A stretch of DNA of 64,000 bases from Lysobacterales bacterium (GTDB lineage: Bacteria > Pseudomonadota > Gammaproteobacteria > Xanthomonadales > Ahniellaceae): contig JADJCM010000010.1 of NCBI GenBank assembly GCA_016703225.1, forward strand, positions 1 to 64,000. The letters are read 5' to 3'. The stretch's first letter is position 1; the number at the start of each line of letters is the position of its first letter. This document shows positions 56,201 through 64,000 of this stretch, in pieces. A program made the position numbers and the translations under genes. The notes below the pieces were generated by a model. That model did no database searches, was not told where the DNA came from, and saw only the letters and a program-made list of their open reading frames with translations.

Positions 56201-59121
56201 GCCGCTACGTGTCGGTGCTGACGCGCCAGTCCTCGGGCCTGTACCGCTACCAGTCGGTGCTGAAGGAACTGCCGGTGCAGGCCGCGCCGATCGCCTTGCC
56301 CAAGGGCGAAGCGATGGTGGCGCTGCCGACGGCCAATCCCGGCAGCTTCGTGTTCTTCGTGCGCGACCGTGACGGCAACACGCTGAACTCGATTGCGTAC
56401 ACCGTCGCCGGCGATGGCAACGTCACGCGCTCGCTCGATCGCAACGCCGAGCTCGCGCTCAAGCTCGACGCCGACGAATATCGCAACGGCGACGAGATCG
56501 AGATCAGCGTGGTCGCGCCCTACACCGGCAGCGGCCTGATCACCATCGAGCGCGACCGCGTCTACGCGCACCAGTGGTTCCAGGCCGACACGCTTTCTTC
56601 GGTGCAGCGCATCCGCGTGCCCGCCGACGTTTCCGGCAATGCCTATGTCAACGTCCAGTTCCTGCGCGACCCGCAGTCGGCGGAAGTGTTCATGAGCCCG
56701 CTCAGCTATGGCGTGGTGCCGTTCCGCGTCGATCGCGCCGCACATCGGCAGGTCTTGGCGCTGAGTGCGCCGGCGCGGGTGAAACCAGGGCAGGAGTTGC
56801 CAATCACGCTCAAGACCGAAGGCCGCGCCACGGTCGCGGTGTTCGCGATCGACGAGGGCATTCTGCAGGTCGCGAACTATCGCCTGGCCGACCCGCTCGA
56901 CACCTTCCTGGCGAAGAAGAGCCTGCAGGTCGATACCGCGCAGATCCTCGACCTGATGCTGCCCGAGTTCAGCCGCTTCCTGAGTGCCGCGGCGCCCGGC
57001 GGCGATGGCGAAGCCGCGCTCGCGCGCAATCTCAATCCGTTCAAGCGCAAGGCGGACAAGCCCGGCGTGTACTGGTCGGGGCTGACCGTGGTCGATGGCG
57101 AACACACCTTCCGTTTCGCTACGCCCGATTCGTTCAACGGCAAGCTGCGGCTGATGGCGGTGGCGGTGAACCAGGAGCGCATCGGCATCGCTCAAGGCGA
57201 GGCGCTGGTGCGTGGCGACTTCGTGCTCAGCCCGAGCCTGCCGACCGCGGTCGCGCCCGGTGACGAGTTCATCGCCAGCGTCGGCGTCGCGTTCCCGCCG
57301 GTGGACGGCGATGTGCAGCCGGCAAGCGCCGAAGTGCAGGTGCGCGCCGAGGTTGGCAAGGGTCTTGAACTGGTCGACGCCAAACCGCAGACGCTCAAGC
57401 TCGCGCCCGGCAACGAGTCGGTGCTGGCGTTCCGCGTGCGCGCCAGCCAGCAGCTCGGCGCGCAGGCGATCTCGTTCCAGGCCAGCAGCGGCGACAAGTC
57501 CGCAACCCGGGGCGTGGAGCTGTCGGTGCGACCGCTGACGCCCTATCTCGCACGCCTGCAGGCGGGTCGCGTGCAAGGCAAGGCGCAGAGTTTCGGTCCG
57601 CTGCGCAAGCTGTGGCCGGACCTGATCAAGCGCGATCTCGCGGTGGCGCAGACGCCGCTGGTGCTGGCGCGCGGCCTGAATGCCTGGCTCGGCGACTTCC
57701 CGCACCTGTGCAGCGAACAGCTGATCAGCAAGGCGATCCCGGCGCTGATCGCGCGCGAGCATCCGGAGATGTTCACCACACCGCCGCGCGATTCCGACTT
57801 CGACGCGCTGTACCAGACGCTCGCCAGTCGCCAGAACAGCGCCGGCGGGCTCGGACTGTGGATGGCCACACCCGAGGCCGACGAGTTCGTCAGCGCCTAT
57901 GCCGGCCTGTTCTTCATCGAGGCCGCCGAGCGCGGCATCGCGGTGCCGAACGAGCTGGTGCAGGCCAACACGCGCTATCTCGCAACGCTGGCCGCCGACC
58001 TCGACACGCATGAGCTGTACGAACTGCGCGCGCGTGCGCTGGCCACCTACGTGCTGACGCGGCGCGGCCAGGTGACCACGAATTACCTCGCCGGGCTCGA
58101 AGACGCGCTGGAGACGAACTTCGCCGACACCTGGAAGAAGGACGTGACCGCGACGCTGATCGCCGCGACCTACGCGCAGATGAAGCAGTCGAAGGCGGCC
58201 GACGAGCGCATGCAGGACGTGCTCGCGCGCCTGCGTACGCCGTTCACGCTGGAGAACTGGTGGAACGGCTGGTACGACGACCCGGCGATCCAGGACGCGC
58301 TCAGCATGTACCTGATCGCGCGTCACTTCCCGAAGACGCTGAAGGCGCTGCCGCCGAGCGCGCAGGAACGGCTGGTCGGTGCGGTCGAGGCCGGCATGAC
58401 CAATACCCTGTCCTCGGCGATGACGGTGTTGTCGCTGGCGCAGATCGCGGACTCCTCCGGCGCCGAGGACCAGTTGTCCGCGATCACGCTGGAGGCAGTG
58501 GACGCGAAGGATCAGGCCACGGCATTCGGCACCGTGCAGGGCTGGTGGAAGCGCGGCCCGTTCGGCGTCGACGCGCGCGGCGTGCGCATCGGCAACATCG
58601 TTTCCGGACCGGCCTGGTACGCACTGGTCGACACCGGCTTCGATCGTGCGCCGCCGCTGCAGCCGGTGATGAATGGCATCGAGTTGTCGCGCGAGTACAT
58701 CGACGGCGCCAAGCGTGGCGTGACCACGATGGCGCAGGGCGACGAGATCGATGTCGAGCTGCGCCTGCGCACGCCCGATGGCAGCACCCAGTACAACGTC
58801 GCCATCGTCGAACTGTTGCCGGGCGGATTCGAGCTGGTCGAGCAGTCGCGCAGCAGCGAAGACGAAACCGTGGCGGTCGATGTTGCCGCGCGCGTGGCGC
58901 GTCCGGGCAGCGACCTCGGGCTTGCCTACCTCGACCTGCGCGAGGACCGCATCGTGCTGTACGCGACCGTCGGCGGCAGCGCGCAGAAGTTCATCTATCG
59001 GCTGAAGGCGACCGCGGCCGGCACCTTCGCGATTCCGCCGCTGCACGCCGCCGGCATGTATGACCGTCGCGTCAGCTACATCGGCGCTGGAGGCGCGAGC
59101 ATCACGGTGGAGCCGCACTGA
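53236..59121 (+). CDS. yfhM: Bacterial alpha-2-macroglobulin (YfhM-like) with thioester motif
   Basis: A giant periplasmic protease trap of 1961 residues. A cytoplasmic basic start and one transmembrane segment (about residues 56-72, YAVALVAVAAFGWWW) anchor it in the inner membrane; there is no lipobox. Macroglobulin-like domains follow to about residue 1450, for example LFSDRGMYRPGDSAHVGMIV and VKEFLPDRMKLKATLSSSSP. The thioester motif is C-S-E-Q at C1492 (FPHLCSEQLISKAIP), so covalent trapping is possible. A very acidic Tyr/Asp/Glu tract lies at about 567-585 (YDYDYYDESEEDSSQ). The receptor-like C-terminal domain ends ITVEPH. The stop shares a base with pbpC, its usual partner. Confidence 0.93.
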   Translation: MDTKRSFGQRALGRIGGAWRGIGRMLRALLGEWDYAAPPWMERTRQALLANPRRTLKYAVALVAVAAFGWWWAHRPQPYTPPKATFSFETPSLTDYAETPPEVTPLNVSFDQSVAPLKALDGPARSITMTPKVEGEWTWLSDRELRFTPAGDWPVATDFHVRFSRKFTFAKQTQLQQYEFDFKTAPFALRIASQEFYQDPIDPALKKAVFELHASHPIDAGTFESRVKLEMRDMVSQELAPPTFVASYDEKRLQITLQSSALSLPDNGGHVGLTIAEGVQSMLGGVGTTAAVNGTVDLPARFSLAVSSASAFIVDNAAGTPEQMLLIEMNQDVRDADLADVLDAVLLPKLHPEMKRNQKRYGEYLPYQWDLGEVSEALLASATPVALTLVAGERDVAGAHSFRFQVAPGRRLYVRAKKGLTSFGGFRSGKDYANVVPAPDYPKLVRFVGDGALLSLRGEQRVTLALRNVREVELTVARVPLDELHHLVQFNRSGMKSPKLGEMTADDLSERFRERILVPEMAAGEVHYEGVDLGKHWSDAAKGVFLLSVREIQSGERLGSKPPEQFEDSYDYDYYDESEEDSSQLSDQRMVVLTDLGMIAKRSLDRGRDVYVQQLLAGTAAANAKVSVIARNGSTLVSAAADASGHALIPDIGDFRNEQAPVLLLAESGDDATFLPLNDGERRLDYSRFDIGGESESNSGAALRAHLFSDRGMYRPGDSAHVGMIVRSADWRALTPGLPLRASVVDARGGMVKTQRYALDDNGFMELDIAIGEVAPTGVWTIVLERIEEHPEREPRYYPISQTQIRVKEFLPDRMKLKATLSSSSPEGWVHPDELAVQLQADNLIGTPAQHRRATSKLWLTPTVPSFARYPDYVFFDQRNDSGAQELELGEQETDEKGQASFDLGLRNVSAPTFSMNLLSEVFEADGGRSVTTTVQSLVSRQPYLIGLRSVDALGYVKRNTKRELDVLALAGNGRPTAAEGLSGVVIERRYVSVLTRQSSGLYRYQSVLKELPVQAAPIALPKGEAMVALPTANPGSFVFFVRDRDGNTLNSIAYTVAGDGNVTRSLDRNAELALKLDADEYRNGDEIEISVVAPYTGSGLITIERDRVYAHQWFQADTLSSVQRIRVPADVSGNAYVNVQFLRDPQSAEVFMSPLSYGVVPFRVDRAAHRQVLALSAPARVKPGQELPITLKTEGRATVAVFAIDEGILQVANYRLADPLDTFLAKKSLQVDTAQILDLMLPEFSRFLSAAAPGGDGEAALARNLNPFKRKADKPGVYWSGLTVVDGEHTFRFATPDSFNGKLRLMAVAVNQERIGIAQGEALVRGDFVLSPSLPTAVAPGDEFIASVGVAFPPVDGDVQPASAEVQVRAEVGKGLELVDAKPQTLKLAPGNESVLAFRVRASQQLGAQAISFQASSGDKSATRGVELSVRPLTPYLARLQAGRVQGKAQSFGPLRKLWPDLIKRDLAVAQTPLVLARGLNAWLGDFPHLCSEQLISKAIPALIAREHPEMFTTPPRDSDFDALYQTLASRQNSAGGLGLWMATPEADEFVSAYAGLFFIEAAERGIAVPNELVQANTRYLATLAADLDTHELYELRARALATYVLTRRGQVTTNYLAGLEDALETNFADTWKKDVTATLIAATYAQMKQSKAADERMQDVLARLRTPFTLENWWNGWYDDPAIQDALSMYLIARHFPKTLKALPPSAQERLVGAVEAGMTNTLSSAMTVLSLAQIADSSGAEDQLSAITLEAVDAKDQATAFGTVQGWWKRGPFGVDARGVRIGNIVSGPAWYALVDTGFDRAPPLQPVMNGIELSREYIDGAKRGVTTMAQGDEIDVELRLRTPDGSTQYNVAIVELLPGGFELVEQSRSSEDETVAVDVAARVARPGSDLGLAYLDLREDRIVLYATVGGSAQKFIYRLKATAAGTFAIPPLHAAGMYDRRVSYIGAGGASITVEPH

Positions 59122-61454
59122 TGCGTTGCATCGTGCGCTTTGTCGGGCGCGCGATGCTGGTCTGCGGTCTGTGCGCACTGGCGCTGTGGGCGATCCGGCA
59201 ACAGGCGCACACGCCGCTTGCGCGCATGCGGCCGCAGTCGGTGGCGGTGCACGCGGCCGATGGTTCGCTGCTCAAGCTCGCACTCGCCAGCGACGAGCGC
59301 TATCGGCTGTGGCTGCCGCTGGCGCAGATGCCGCCGGCGCTGGTCGAAGCGGTGCAGCTCAAGGAGGATCGCTGGTTCGACTGGCATCCCGGGGTCAATC
59401 CGTTCAGCCTGGTGCGCGGTGCCTGGCGCGAGATCAGCGGCGGCGGCGACCGTTCCGGCGGTTCGACGCTGACCATGCAGCTGGTGCGCCTGCGCGACCG
59501 CGCCGACACCCGCAGCATCGGCGGAAAGCTGCGCCAGATCGGTTCGGCGCTGTGGCTCAGCGCTCGTCATCCGAAGCACGAGGTGCTCGCGGCGTATCTG
59601 AACTACGCGCCCTACGGCGGCAACATCGAGGGAGTCGGCGCCGCGAGCTGGATCTACTTCGGCAAGCCGGCGGCGAAGTTGAACCTGCCGGAGATCCTGA
59701 CGCTGGCGGTGTTGCCACAGCGCCCGCGCCTGCGCTGCGACGCGAGGGGCGAATGCCTGGACGCGGCACTGCGCGCGGCGCGTGCACACCTGTTCCGGCA
59801 ATGGCTGCGGCGGCATCCGCAGGATGCGCGCTGGCAGGCGCTGGTCGACGCCCCGGTGCGGTTGCGACGCGCGTCGCAGCTGCCGAACCGAGCCCCGCAT
59901 TTCGCCGCGCAGGTGCTGGCGGATGCGCGCCTGCGCGGGGCGCCGATGACGCGCATCGACAGCACGCTCGATCCGCGGCTGCAGGCGATCCTCGAAGACC
60001 GCATCGAGTCGTATCTGGTCGCGCATTCCGATCGCGGCCTGCGCAACGCCGCCGCGATCCTGGTCGATACCCGCGACATGGGCGTGCGTGCGCTGGTCGG
60101 CTCGCGCAATTTCGCCGATGCCACGATCCACGGCCAGGTCGATGGCACGCTGGCCCGGCGCAGCCCGGGTTCGACCTTGAAGCCATTCCTGTACGCGCTC
60201 GCGATCGAACAGGGACGGCTGCACCCGGCCTCGGTGCTGCGCGACGTGCCGACCGCCTTCGGCAGCTTCACGCCGGAGAACTTCGACGGCCGCTTCGTCG
60301 GTCCGGTGACGGCGACGCAGGCATTGATCCGCAGCCGCAACATCCCGGCGGTCAGTGTCGCATCGCGACTCAGCCAGCCCAATCTCTACCAGTTCCTCAA
60401 GCGCGCCGGCGTGCGCGAACTGGCCAGCGAGCAGCACTACGGGCTGGCGCTGGTGCTCGGCGGCGGCGAGATCCGCATGGTTGAACTGGCGCGGCTGTAT
60501 GCGATGTTGTCGAACGACGGCGTGATGCGCTCGCTGCGCCAGCGCGCGGACGATCGCGAGGAGAACGGCGCCGCGCTGCTGAGTGCGGAGGCCAGCTTCA
60601 TGGTGCGCGACATGCTGAGCCAGAATCCGCGCCCGGACGGCGGTCGCACGCCACTGCCGCTGGCGTGGAAGACCGGCACCTCGTGGGGCTTCCATGATGC
60701 CTGGACCGCCGGCATCTACGGGCCCTATGTGCTGATCGTGTGGCTCGGCAACTTCGACAACCGCCCCGAGCCGGCGCTGATCGGCATCGAGGCGGCGGCG
60801 CCGCTGTTCTTCCGCATCATCGACTCCATCGCCGCGGATGATCCGCACTTGCGCGAGCCGCCGCGACGCTGGCCGCTGAACCTGGCGCGCGTCGAGGTCT
60901 GCACCGCCAGTGGCGACCTGCCCAATGTGCATTGCCCGAGCCGCTCGCAGACCTGGTTCATTCCCGGCAAGTCGCCGATCAGGCTCAGCACCCTGCATCG
61001 CGAACTGCTGCTCGATGCGCGCAGCGGCAAGGTGCTGTGCGCGCCGGATGCAAACGTGCCGACGCGGCGCGTGGTGTTCGAGTACTGGCCGAGCGATCTC
61101 GCCGATGTGTTCCGCCAGGCCGGGCTTGCGCGCGCGCAGCCGCCGAGCGACGCGCACTGCCGCATGGGCATGCAGGGCGAGGGCAGTGCGCCGTTGATCC
61201 TGTCGCCGCGCCGCGACGCCACCTATCTGCTCGCGCCCGATCCCGGCGAGCGCCAGGCGCTGGTGCTGCAGGCCACGGTCGACGCCGACGTGCGCACGCT
61301 GTTCTGGTTCGCCGACGATGCCCTGATCGGCAGCGCGGATGCCGCGGCAAAGCTCGAATGGCGGCCGCGCAGCGTCGGTCGCTACCGGTTGCGCGTGGTC
61401 GACGACCATGGTCGCGCCGAGGAACGCTGGGTGGAGATCGGCACGCGGCGTTGA
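59121..61454 (+). CDS. pbpC: Penicillin-binding protein 1C
   Basis: Bifunctional peptidoglycan synthase of 777 residues with an N-terminal membrane helix. The glycosyltransferase domain (about residues 40-215) shows the catalytic region VQLKEDRWFDWHPGVNP and GGSTLTMQLVRL. The transpeptidase domain (about 285-600) has SPGSTLKP with acyl serine S348, SRN, and KTGTSWGFHDAW. The C-terminal BiPBP_C domain (about 680-777) is typical of PBP1C. Translation is coupled to the macroglobulin by a one-base TGATG overlap. The pair is thought to repair the wall and trap proteases when the outer membrane is breached. Confidence 0.96.
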   Translation: MRCIVRFVGRAMLVCGLCALALWAIRQQAHTPLARMRPQSVAVHAADGSLLKLALASDERYRLWLPLAQMPPALVEAVQLKEDRWFDWHPGVNPFSLVRGAWREISGGGDRSGGSTLTMQLVRLRDRADTRSIGGKLRQIGSALWLSARHPKHEVLAAYLNYAPYGGNIEGVGAASWIYFGKPAAKLNLPEILTLAVLPQRPRLRCDARGECLDAALRAARAHLFRQWLRRHPQDARWQALVDAPVRLRRASQLPNRAPHFAAQVLADARLRGAPMTRIDSTLDPRLQAILEDRIESYLVAHSDRGLRNAAAILVDTRDMGVRALVGSRNFADATIHGQVDGTLARRSPGSTLKPFLYALAIEQGRLHPASVLRDVPTAFGSFTPENFDGRFVGPVTATQALIRSRNIPAVSVASRLSQPNLYQFLKRAGVRELASEQHYGLALVLGGGEIRMVELARLYAMLSNDGVMRSLRQRADDREENGAALLSAEASFMVRDMLSQNPRPDGGRTPLPLAWKTGTSWGFHDAWTAGIYGPYVLIVWLGNFDNRPEPALIGIEAAAPLFFRIIDSIAADDPHLREPPRRWPLNLARVEVCTASGDLPNVHCPSRSQTWFIPGKSPIRLSTLHRELLLDARSGKVLCAPDANVPTRRVVFEYWPSDLADVFRQAGLARAQPPSDAHCRMGMQGEGSAPLILSPRRDATYLLAPDPGERQALVLQATVDADVRTLFWFADDALIGSADAAAKLEWRPRSVGRYRLRVVDDHGRAEERWVEIGTRR

Positions 61455-61644
61455 GTCGCGCAGTTCTGCGTGCGTGTGCTCATGGCCGGCGACTCGCAGC
61501 GTTTGACGTCGGCTTTCGCGGAATGCGCAAACTGTGAGTCGCGTCATGGATGCGGTCGCGCAGGGGTTTGCGCGACTTGCAAGCTCCGCCACATTCCGTT
61601 GCGAATCTTGCGGGTGAGAGGCTGCCAACGGCGTTCGCGACGCA

Positions 61645-61668
61645 TACAATGATCGCAACAAGGGAGGC
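61645..61668 (+). promoter_or_regulatory. -10 element and strong ribosome site before the PilZ-like gene
   Basis: TACAAT (61645-61650) is a good -10 hexamer without a clear -35. The ribosome site AGGGAGG (about 61661-61667) lies seven bases before the ATG at 61674. The 219-base gap after pbpC, with this promoter, suggests a separate transcription unit. Confidence 0.5.
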
Positions 61669-61673
61669 GCGCC

Positions 61674-63365
61674 ATGAGCGAATTGCATCAGCGGCTGGCA
61701 AATGGATTTCCGGAGCGCGCCACGTCGTCACGGGGTTCGATGCCGACCGATTCCAGAGGAGTCACACAGTGGGTGGCAGCCTTGCCGCTGGCCAATCCGC
61801 TCCTGGCTTCTCGGGATTTGCTGCAAGGCATGCGCGAAATCAATGCCGTGCGCCTGGACGCCGCGGCGCGCATGCACGCGCTTGAACTGATGCGTTCGCC
61901 GGCAGCACAGTTGGTCGCACAGGCGGACCGGCAGGTGATCGGTTCCTCTTTCCCGTTGCCGCAATCCAAACAACAGTTGGGGATGCAGTCGCGGGAGTTT
62001 CACGAGTTGCTGGCGATCGGCTACCGCATGGTGCTGCACGATCTCTGCATTCCGGAGGGCAAGCTGCCCTTCCTCAAGGGCGGCGCGGCCGCACTCGCCG
62101 CTGCGCGCGCAATCAGTCATGCCGCCGAATCGATGTTGCGCGGCTACCTGCTTTACTTGGTGCCAGCGCCAGGCATGTGGCGGGCCGCGCATGACGTATT
62201 CCGGTTTGCCGATGCCATCGGCATCGCGGACAAGGTCTCGAGCGATCCGCTGCTCGGCAAGGCCGCGATCAGCCCGAAGCAGTGCTACGCGCACCTGCTG
62301 CTGGCAGCGATCAGCAATCCCTATCGGCTGTCGCAGCGGGAGATGGCCGACGCACATGAAGTCATGCGACCCTGGGCCGCCTACTGCGACCTCTCGACCG
62401 CCGGCGGTGCCAGCGATTTCGACGTCGCGCAGGACGAAGACCGCGGTCCCGGCTACACCCCCGAAGAGCGCCATGCTGCGGGCGCGCATCGCGTATCGTT
62501 CTCGCCGGCGCGCGCGCAGGAATATCTGGAGCGCGAACTGTCGCTGGCTGGAACGATGGGCGGGCCGATCAGCTTCGGCCTCAAGGGCGGGACCAAGACC
62601 TCGGTTTCACCGGATCTGGTCCGACGCCTGATGTCGGCCTGGAGACCGCAGTTCGACCGCAACCACTCGCGCCTGTCGGCCGGGCACGAACTGGAGACGC
62701 TGATCGGACTGCATTCCATCCACTTCCATTTGAGCGGGCAACTCGACTTCGAGAACTTCGTGCGCGAACTGCGCGGTCCCGGCATCAGCCTGAGCGAACG
62801 CGACAAGACCGCGTCCTGGGCGCAGGGCAGTGGTCATGAGTCGGCGCGGGCGCTGCCGACGCGCGCGCGCGTGCTTGACCAGGGCCTCGGCGGCTACCGC
62901 CTGCAGTGGAGCACCGAGAGCGGCGCCAAGGCGCGCATCGGCGAACTGGTCGGCCTGGCAGTGCCCGACGACGAGGATGCAGCCGAGCGCGAATGGATGA
63001 TCGGCGTGATCCGTTGGCTGCGCTTTGGCCTGGACGGCCAGGTCGATGCGGGGGTCGAATTGCTCGCGCGTCAAGCCGAGCCGGCGGCGTTGCGCATCTC
63101 GGAGAGCGGCAGCAGTTTCAAAACTCCAGTGCGTGCGATCGAACTGGAGCCGCTGCATCCGGGCAACGGGAGCGGCAGTTTCCTGGCGCCGAGCATTGGC
63201 GAGCGCAGCTTTGCGCGCATCGAGGTGTCGATGCGCCCGGAGCGCTACGCCGAAACCCGCGAGCCGCGTGTACAGGTGATCGCCGACATCGACCTGCTCG
63301 AACATACCGGCGCTTACCTGCGGGTCGCGCAGCGGACGAAAACCCCGGAAAATAGCGTCGCATGA
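61674..63365 (+). CDS. Large cytoplasmic protein with a C-terminal PilZ-like domain
   Basis: A 563-residue protein without a signal peptide. The N-terminal two-thirds is mostly helical (ALAAARAISHAAESMLRGYL, LLLAAISNPYRLSQREMADA, SAGHELETLIGLHSIHFHLS) and unrecognised. From about residue 395 the segment TRARVLDQGLGGYRLQW, GELVGLAVPDDED and WMIGVIRWLRFGLDGQVDAG resembles a PilZ barrel: an Arg-rich strand followed by D402-x-G-x-G-G, close to the D-x-S-x-x-G cyclic-di-GMP signature but with Gly for Ser. Some homologues are called molecular chaperone without evidence. It overlaps ispG by four bases. A cyclic-di-GMP effector role is inference. Confidence 0.7.
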   Translation: MSELHQRLANGFPERATSSRGSMPTDSRGVTQWVAALPLANPLLASRDLLQGMREINAVRLDAAARMHALELMRSPAAQLVAQADRQVIGSSFPLPQSKQQLGMQSREFHELLAIGYRMVLHDLCIPEGKLPFLKGGAAALAAARAISHAAESMLRGYLLYLVPAPGMWRAAHDVFRFADAIGIADKVSSDPLLGKAAISPKQCYAHLLLAAISNPYRLSQREMADAHEVMRPWAAYCDLSTAGGASDFDVAQDEDRGPGYTPEERHAAGAHRVSFSPARAQEYLERELSLAGTMGGPISFGLKGGTKTSVSPDLVRRLMSAWRPQFDRNHSRLSAGHELETLIGLHSIHFHLSGQLDFENFVRELRGPGISLSERDKTASWAQGSGHESARALPTRARVLDQGLGGYRLQWSTESGAKARIGELVGLAVPDDEDAAEREWMIGVIRWLRFGLDGQVDAGVELLARQAEPAALRISESGSSFKTPVRAIELEPLHPGNGSGSFLAPSIGERSFARIEVSMRPERYAETREPRVQVIADIDLLEHTGAYLRVAQRTKTPENSVA

Positions 63366-64000
63366 ACGAGTCCATTCCGCATTCCGCGCCGCTTCCGCGC
63401 CGGCGCTCCGTACCCGTGCGCGTCGGAAGCGTGGTCGTCGGCGGCAACGCACCGGTCGTCGTGCAGTCAATGACCAACACCGACACCGCCAACATCAACG
63501 CGACCACGCAGCAGATCGGCGAACTGTGGCGTGCCGGTTCGGAGCTGGTGCGCGTCACCGTCAACAACGCTGAAGCCGCAGCCGCGGTGCCGCGCATCCG
63601 CGACCGTTTGGCGATGATGGGTGTCGCGGTGCCGATCGTCGGCGACTTCCACTACAACGGCCACCAGCTGCTGTCCGACGAACCGGCCTGCGCCGAGGCG
63701 CTGGCCAAGTTCCGCATCAATCCGGGCAACGTCGGCTTCGGGCGCAAGAAGGATGCGCAGTTCGCATCGATCGTCGAACTCGCCGCGCGCTTGGGCAAGG
63801 CGGTGCGCATCGGCGTCAACTGGGGTTCGCTCGATCAGGGCGTGCTGGCGCGGATGATGGACGAAAACGCCGCACGTGCCGAACCCTGGGACGCGACCAC
63901 GGTGATGCGCGAGGCGCTGATCGTGTCGGCGCTCGAATCCGCGGCGCAGGCCGAGGCGCTCGGTCTCGGGCGCGACCACATCGTGCTCAGCTGCAAGGTC
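63362..64000 (+). CDS. ispG: 4-hydroxy-3-methylbut-2-enyl diphosphate synthase, 3' end cut by the window
   Basis: Iron-sulfur enzyme of the methylerythritol phosphate isoprenoid pathway that converts MEcPP to HMBPP. The first 213 codons are visible: RRRSVPVRVGSVVVGGNAPV, VQSMTNTDTANINATTQQI, VGDFHYNGHQLLSDEP, KFRINPGNVGFGRKKD and RIGVNWGSLDQGVL, the conserved IspG barrel motifs. The Fe-S cysteines lie beyond the window. The ATG at 63362 overlaps the upstream stop (ATGA). In E. coli this gene lies between rodZ and hisS; here it is about 43 kb from rodZ. Confidence 0.96.
   Translation, partial: MNESIPHSAPLPRRRSVPVRVGSVVVGGNAPVVVQSMTNTDTANINATTQQIGELWRAGSELVRVTVNNAEAAAAVPRIRDRLAMMGVAVPIVGDFHYNGHQLLSDEPACAEALAKFRINPGNVGFGRKKDAQFASIVELAARLGKAVRIGVNWGSLDQGVLARMMDENAARAEPWDATTVMREALIVSALESAAQAEALGLGRDHIVLSCKV

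Noticed and set aside
54598..59178. A 1526-codon open frame on the minus strand inside the macroglobulin gene
   Set aside because: The plus strand encodes a clearly recognisable protein over the same bases. The antisense frame is His/Arg/Gln-rich with no family motifs, as expected from GC-rich codon usage mirrored on the other strand.

Overview
The window is 64 kb of GC-rich bacterial chromosome with dense, overlapping genes. It points to a gammaproteobacterium of the Xanthomonadales/Lysobacterales, probably near Rhodanobacteraceae. The reasons are the block ndk-rlmN-pilF-rodZ-yfgM-bamB-der, agmatine-pathway genes aguA/aguB, a membrane fusion protein followed by two RND pumps, an L36 of the YkgO type as a standalone gene, a Clp/CRP-type operator, and secreted proteins ending in an F-x-D-x-F-E tail. 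This placement is inference from gene content. No tRNA, rRNA, CRISPR array, intact transposase or prophage was seen.

Layout. 1-5.3 kb: 3'-truncated rne (RNase E) diverging from rluC, then phhB, nfuA and two small c-type cytochromes. 5.6-13.2 kb: an RND efflux operon (MFP lipoprotein plus two pump subunits) behind a palindrome that overlaps its likely promoter. 13.2-16.7 kb: an overlapping minus-strand operon (small exported protein, aguA, aguB, TraB-family membrane protein) in which aguA carries an in-frame stop. 16.8-26.6 kb: rpmJ, then the housekeeping run ndk to der, followed by mobA, a rhodanese-MoeB fusion and an SRAP protein. 26.6-31.5 kb: accessory region with a DUF4160/DUF2442-HTH toxin-antitoxin-like pair bracketed by direct repeats, fadH, a degenerate response regulator behind a perfect Clp/CRP site, and vapBC. 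31.6-38.4 kb: a methionine-type aminotransferase with an omega-amidase, an M50 protease gene broken by a stop codon, an S9 oligopeptidase, a LptM-like lipoprotein, dapF and a DUF484 gene. 38.4-52.5 kb: secreted and envelope proteins (small lipoprotein, exported proteins, ppc, an outer-membrane barrel, a BNR-repeat lipoprotein, DUF4105, an M20 peptidase) separated by dispersed hairpin repeats. 52.6-64 kb: a 137-bp tandem repeat block, then yfhM-type alpha-2-macroglobulin with pbpC (PBP1C), a PilZ-like protein of unknown role, and ispG running off the end.

How the genes work together. Envelope biology dominates. BamB, YfgM, RodZ, PilF, LptM, the macroglobulin/PBP1C pair, the RND pump and several secreted proteins all act at or beyond the inner membrane. 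Metabolic units are polyamine synthesis (agmatine to putrescine), omega-amidase salvage, molybdopterin enzymes and anaplerosis (ppc). The least explained parts are the two conserved genes broken by single in-frame stops, the repeat-bracketed toxin-antitoxin-like pair with a fused HTH, the Clp-site/degenerate-receiver unit, and the family of small hairpin repeats concentrated between 26 and 53 kb.
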